Positions 14,163 through 14,388 of a stretch of DNA of 14,388 nucleotides are shown here, piece after piece; within the stretch, counting starts at the first letter, position 1; each line of letters begins with the position of its first letter. Source of the stretch: Oscillospiraceae bacterium (lineage in GTDB: Bacteria; Bacillota; Clostridia; Oscillospirales; Ruminococcaceae); NCBI GenBank assembly GCA_003512525.1, contig DOQG01000030.1, positions 368-14,755 on the forward strand, given 5' to 3'. Both the position numbers and the translations under genes were made by a program. The notes beneath the pieces were generated by a model. It did not search any database. It was given only the letters and a program-made list of their open reading frames with translations, and had not been told where the DNA came from.

Positions 14163-14334
14163 TGAAATGGTGTAAAAAATGAAAAAATTCAACTATCAAA
14201 AATTAAAATCGATTAAATCAGCTCAAATCTTCGATATTCTCAATTTCAACAACTAACCACAATTTTATCATTATTATATGCGAATTTACTTTTCACTATA
14301 CGACCTTACCGTTAAAACCTAAGCATCCATAGCA

Positions 14335-14362
14335 ACAAAAAAGCACTGCCTGAGCAGTGCTT
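14335..14362 (-). terminator. Terminator after the tRNA gene
   Basis: A perfect 9-bp stem, AAGCACTGC (14341-14349) with GCAGTGCTT (14354-14362), closes a 4-nt loop. On the minus strand a run of six T follows, two of them inside the stem. It lies 3 bases after the tRNA CCA end. Confidence 0.85.
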
Positions 14363-14365
14363 GAA

Positions 14366-14388
14366 TGGCTCCCCCTGTTGGACTTGAA
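14366..14388 (-). tRNA. 3' end of a tRNA gene cut by the window edge
   Basis: On the minus strand the sequence reads TTCAAGT (T loop), CCAAC (T stem), AGGGGGA (acceptor 3' strand), G (position 73) and an encoded CCA. A terminator hairpin follows. The anticodon lies outside the window. An acceptor that implies U1-A72 together with G73 fits tRNA-Asn best among common bacterial tRNAs, but this is a guess. Confidence 0.8.

Noticed and set aside
14218..14227. CAGCTCAAAT, identical to a box near fruR (9010-9019)
   Set aside because: It is a single copy far from the fructose operon and not placed at a visible promoter, so it is probably chance.
14178..14255. Plus-strand open frame of about 25 codons in the AT-rich gap (MKKFNYQK...)
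   Set aside because: There is no clear ribosome binding site or promoter on that strand, and AT-rich DNA gives such frames by chance.

Overview
The window looks like chromosome of a Gram-positive anaerobic clostridium, most likely Oscillospiraceae/Ruminococcus-like. The reasons are moderate GC with AT-rich intergenic gaps, strong AAGGAGG-type ribosome binding sites, sigma-A promoters with 17-base spacers, a fructose PTS operon led by a DeoR-type repressor, and a P-type ATPase paired with a DUF6110-type small protein. The genus is an inference. Almost every gene is on the minus strand; the fic gene is the one clear plus-strand exception.

Layout from left to right. (1) Positions 1-213 hold a possible 3' end of an unidentified plus-strand gene and a terminator. 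(2) Positions 214-2900 are a metal-transport unit: a small membrane-anchored DUF6110-like protein with a CxCxC tail, followed by a P1B-type metal ATPase that has lost the usual TM proline motif. It has a near-consensus promoter and a roughly 200-nt leader that contains an intrinsic terminator and an 18-bp dyad; a second terminator-like hairpin lies between the two genes. (3) Positions 3071-8890 are a five-gene fructose operon, transcribed fruR-fruK-fruA-ptsH-ptsI. It encodes every protein needed to pass phosphate from PEP to fructose and on to fructose-1,6-bisphosphate. It ends in a strong bidirectional terminator and starts at a promoter flanked by repeated TTGAGCT boxes, which are the likely FruR sites. 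(4) Positions 9170-10480 hold a divergent class II Fic AMP-transferase gene with its own promoter; it shares a terminator with the next gene. (5) Positions 10476-11220 hold a MIDAS-type VWA protein. (6) Positions 11256-13440 are a two-gene operon: a YghZ-like aldo/keto reductase, then a MacroD-type macrodomain fused to a predicted DNA-binding C-terminal domain. (7) Positions 13450-14162 hold a zinc-ribbon membrane protein with a 21-bp tandem repeat, expressed from a perfect TTGACA-17-TATAAT promoter. (8) The right edge cuts through the 3' end of a minus-strand tRNA gene followed by its terminator.

Most genes are recognisable housekeeping or accessory families. The parts least explained by known annotation are the leader and unusual residues of the metal ATPase/DUF6110 pair, the HPr that appears to lack the regulatory serine, the TTGAGC box array between fruR and fic, and the macrodomain fused to a DNA-binding-like domain, which lies close to genes for another nucleotide-transfer enzyme (Fic) and a VWA protein. 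I see no CRISPR array, transposon, phage gene or rRNA in the window.
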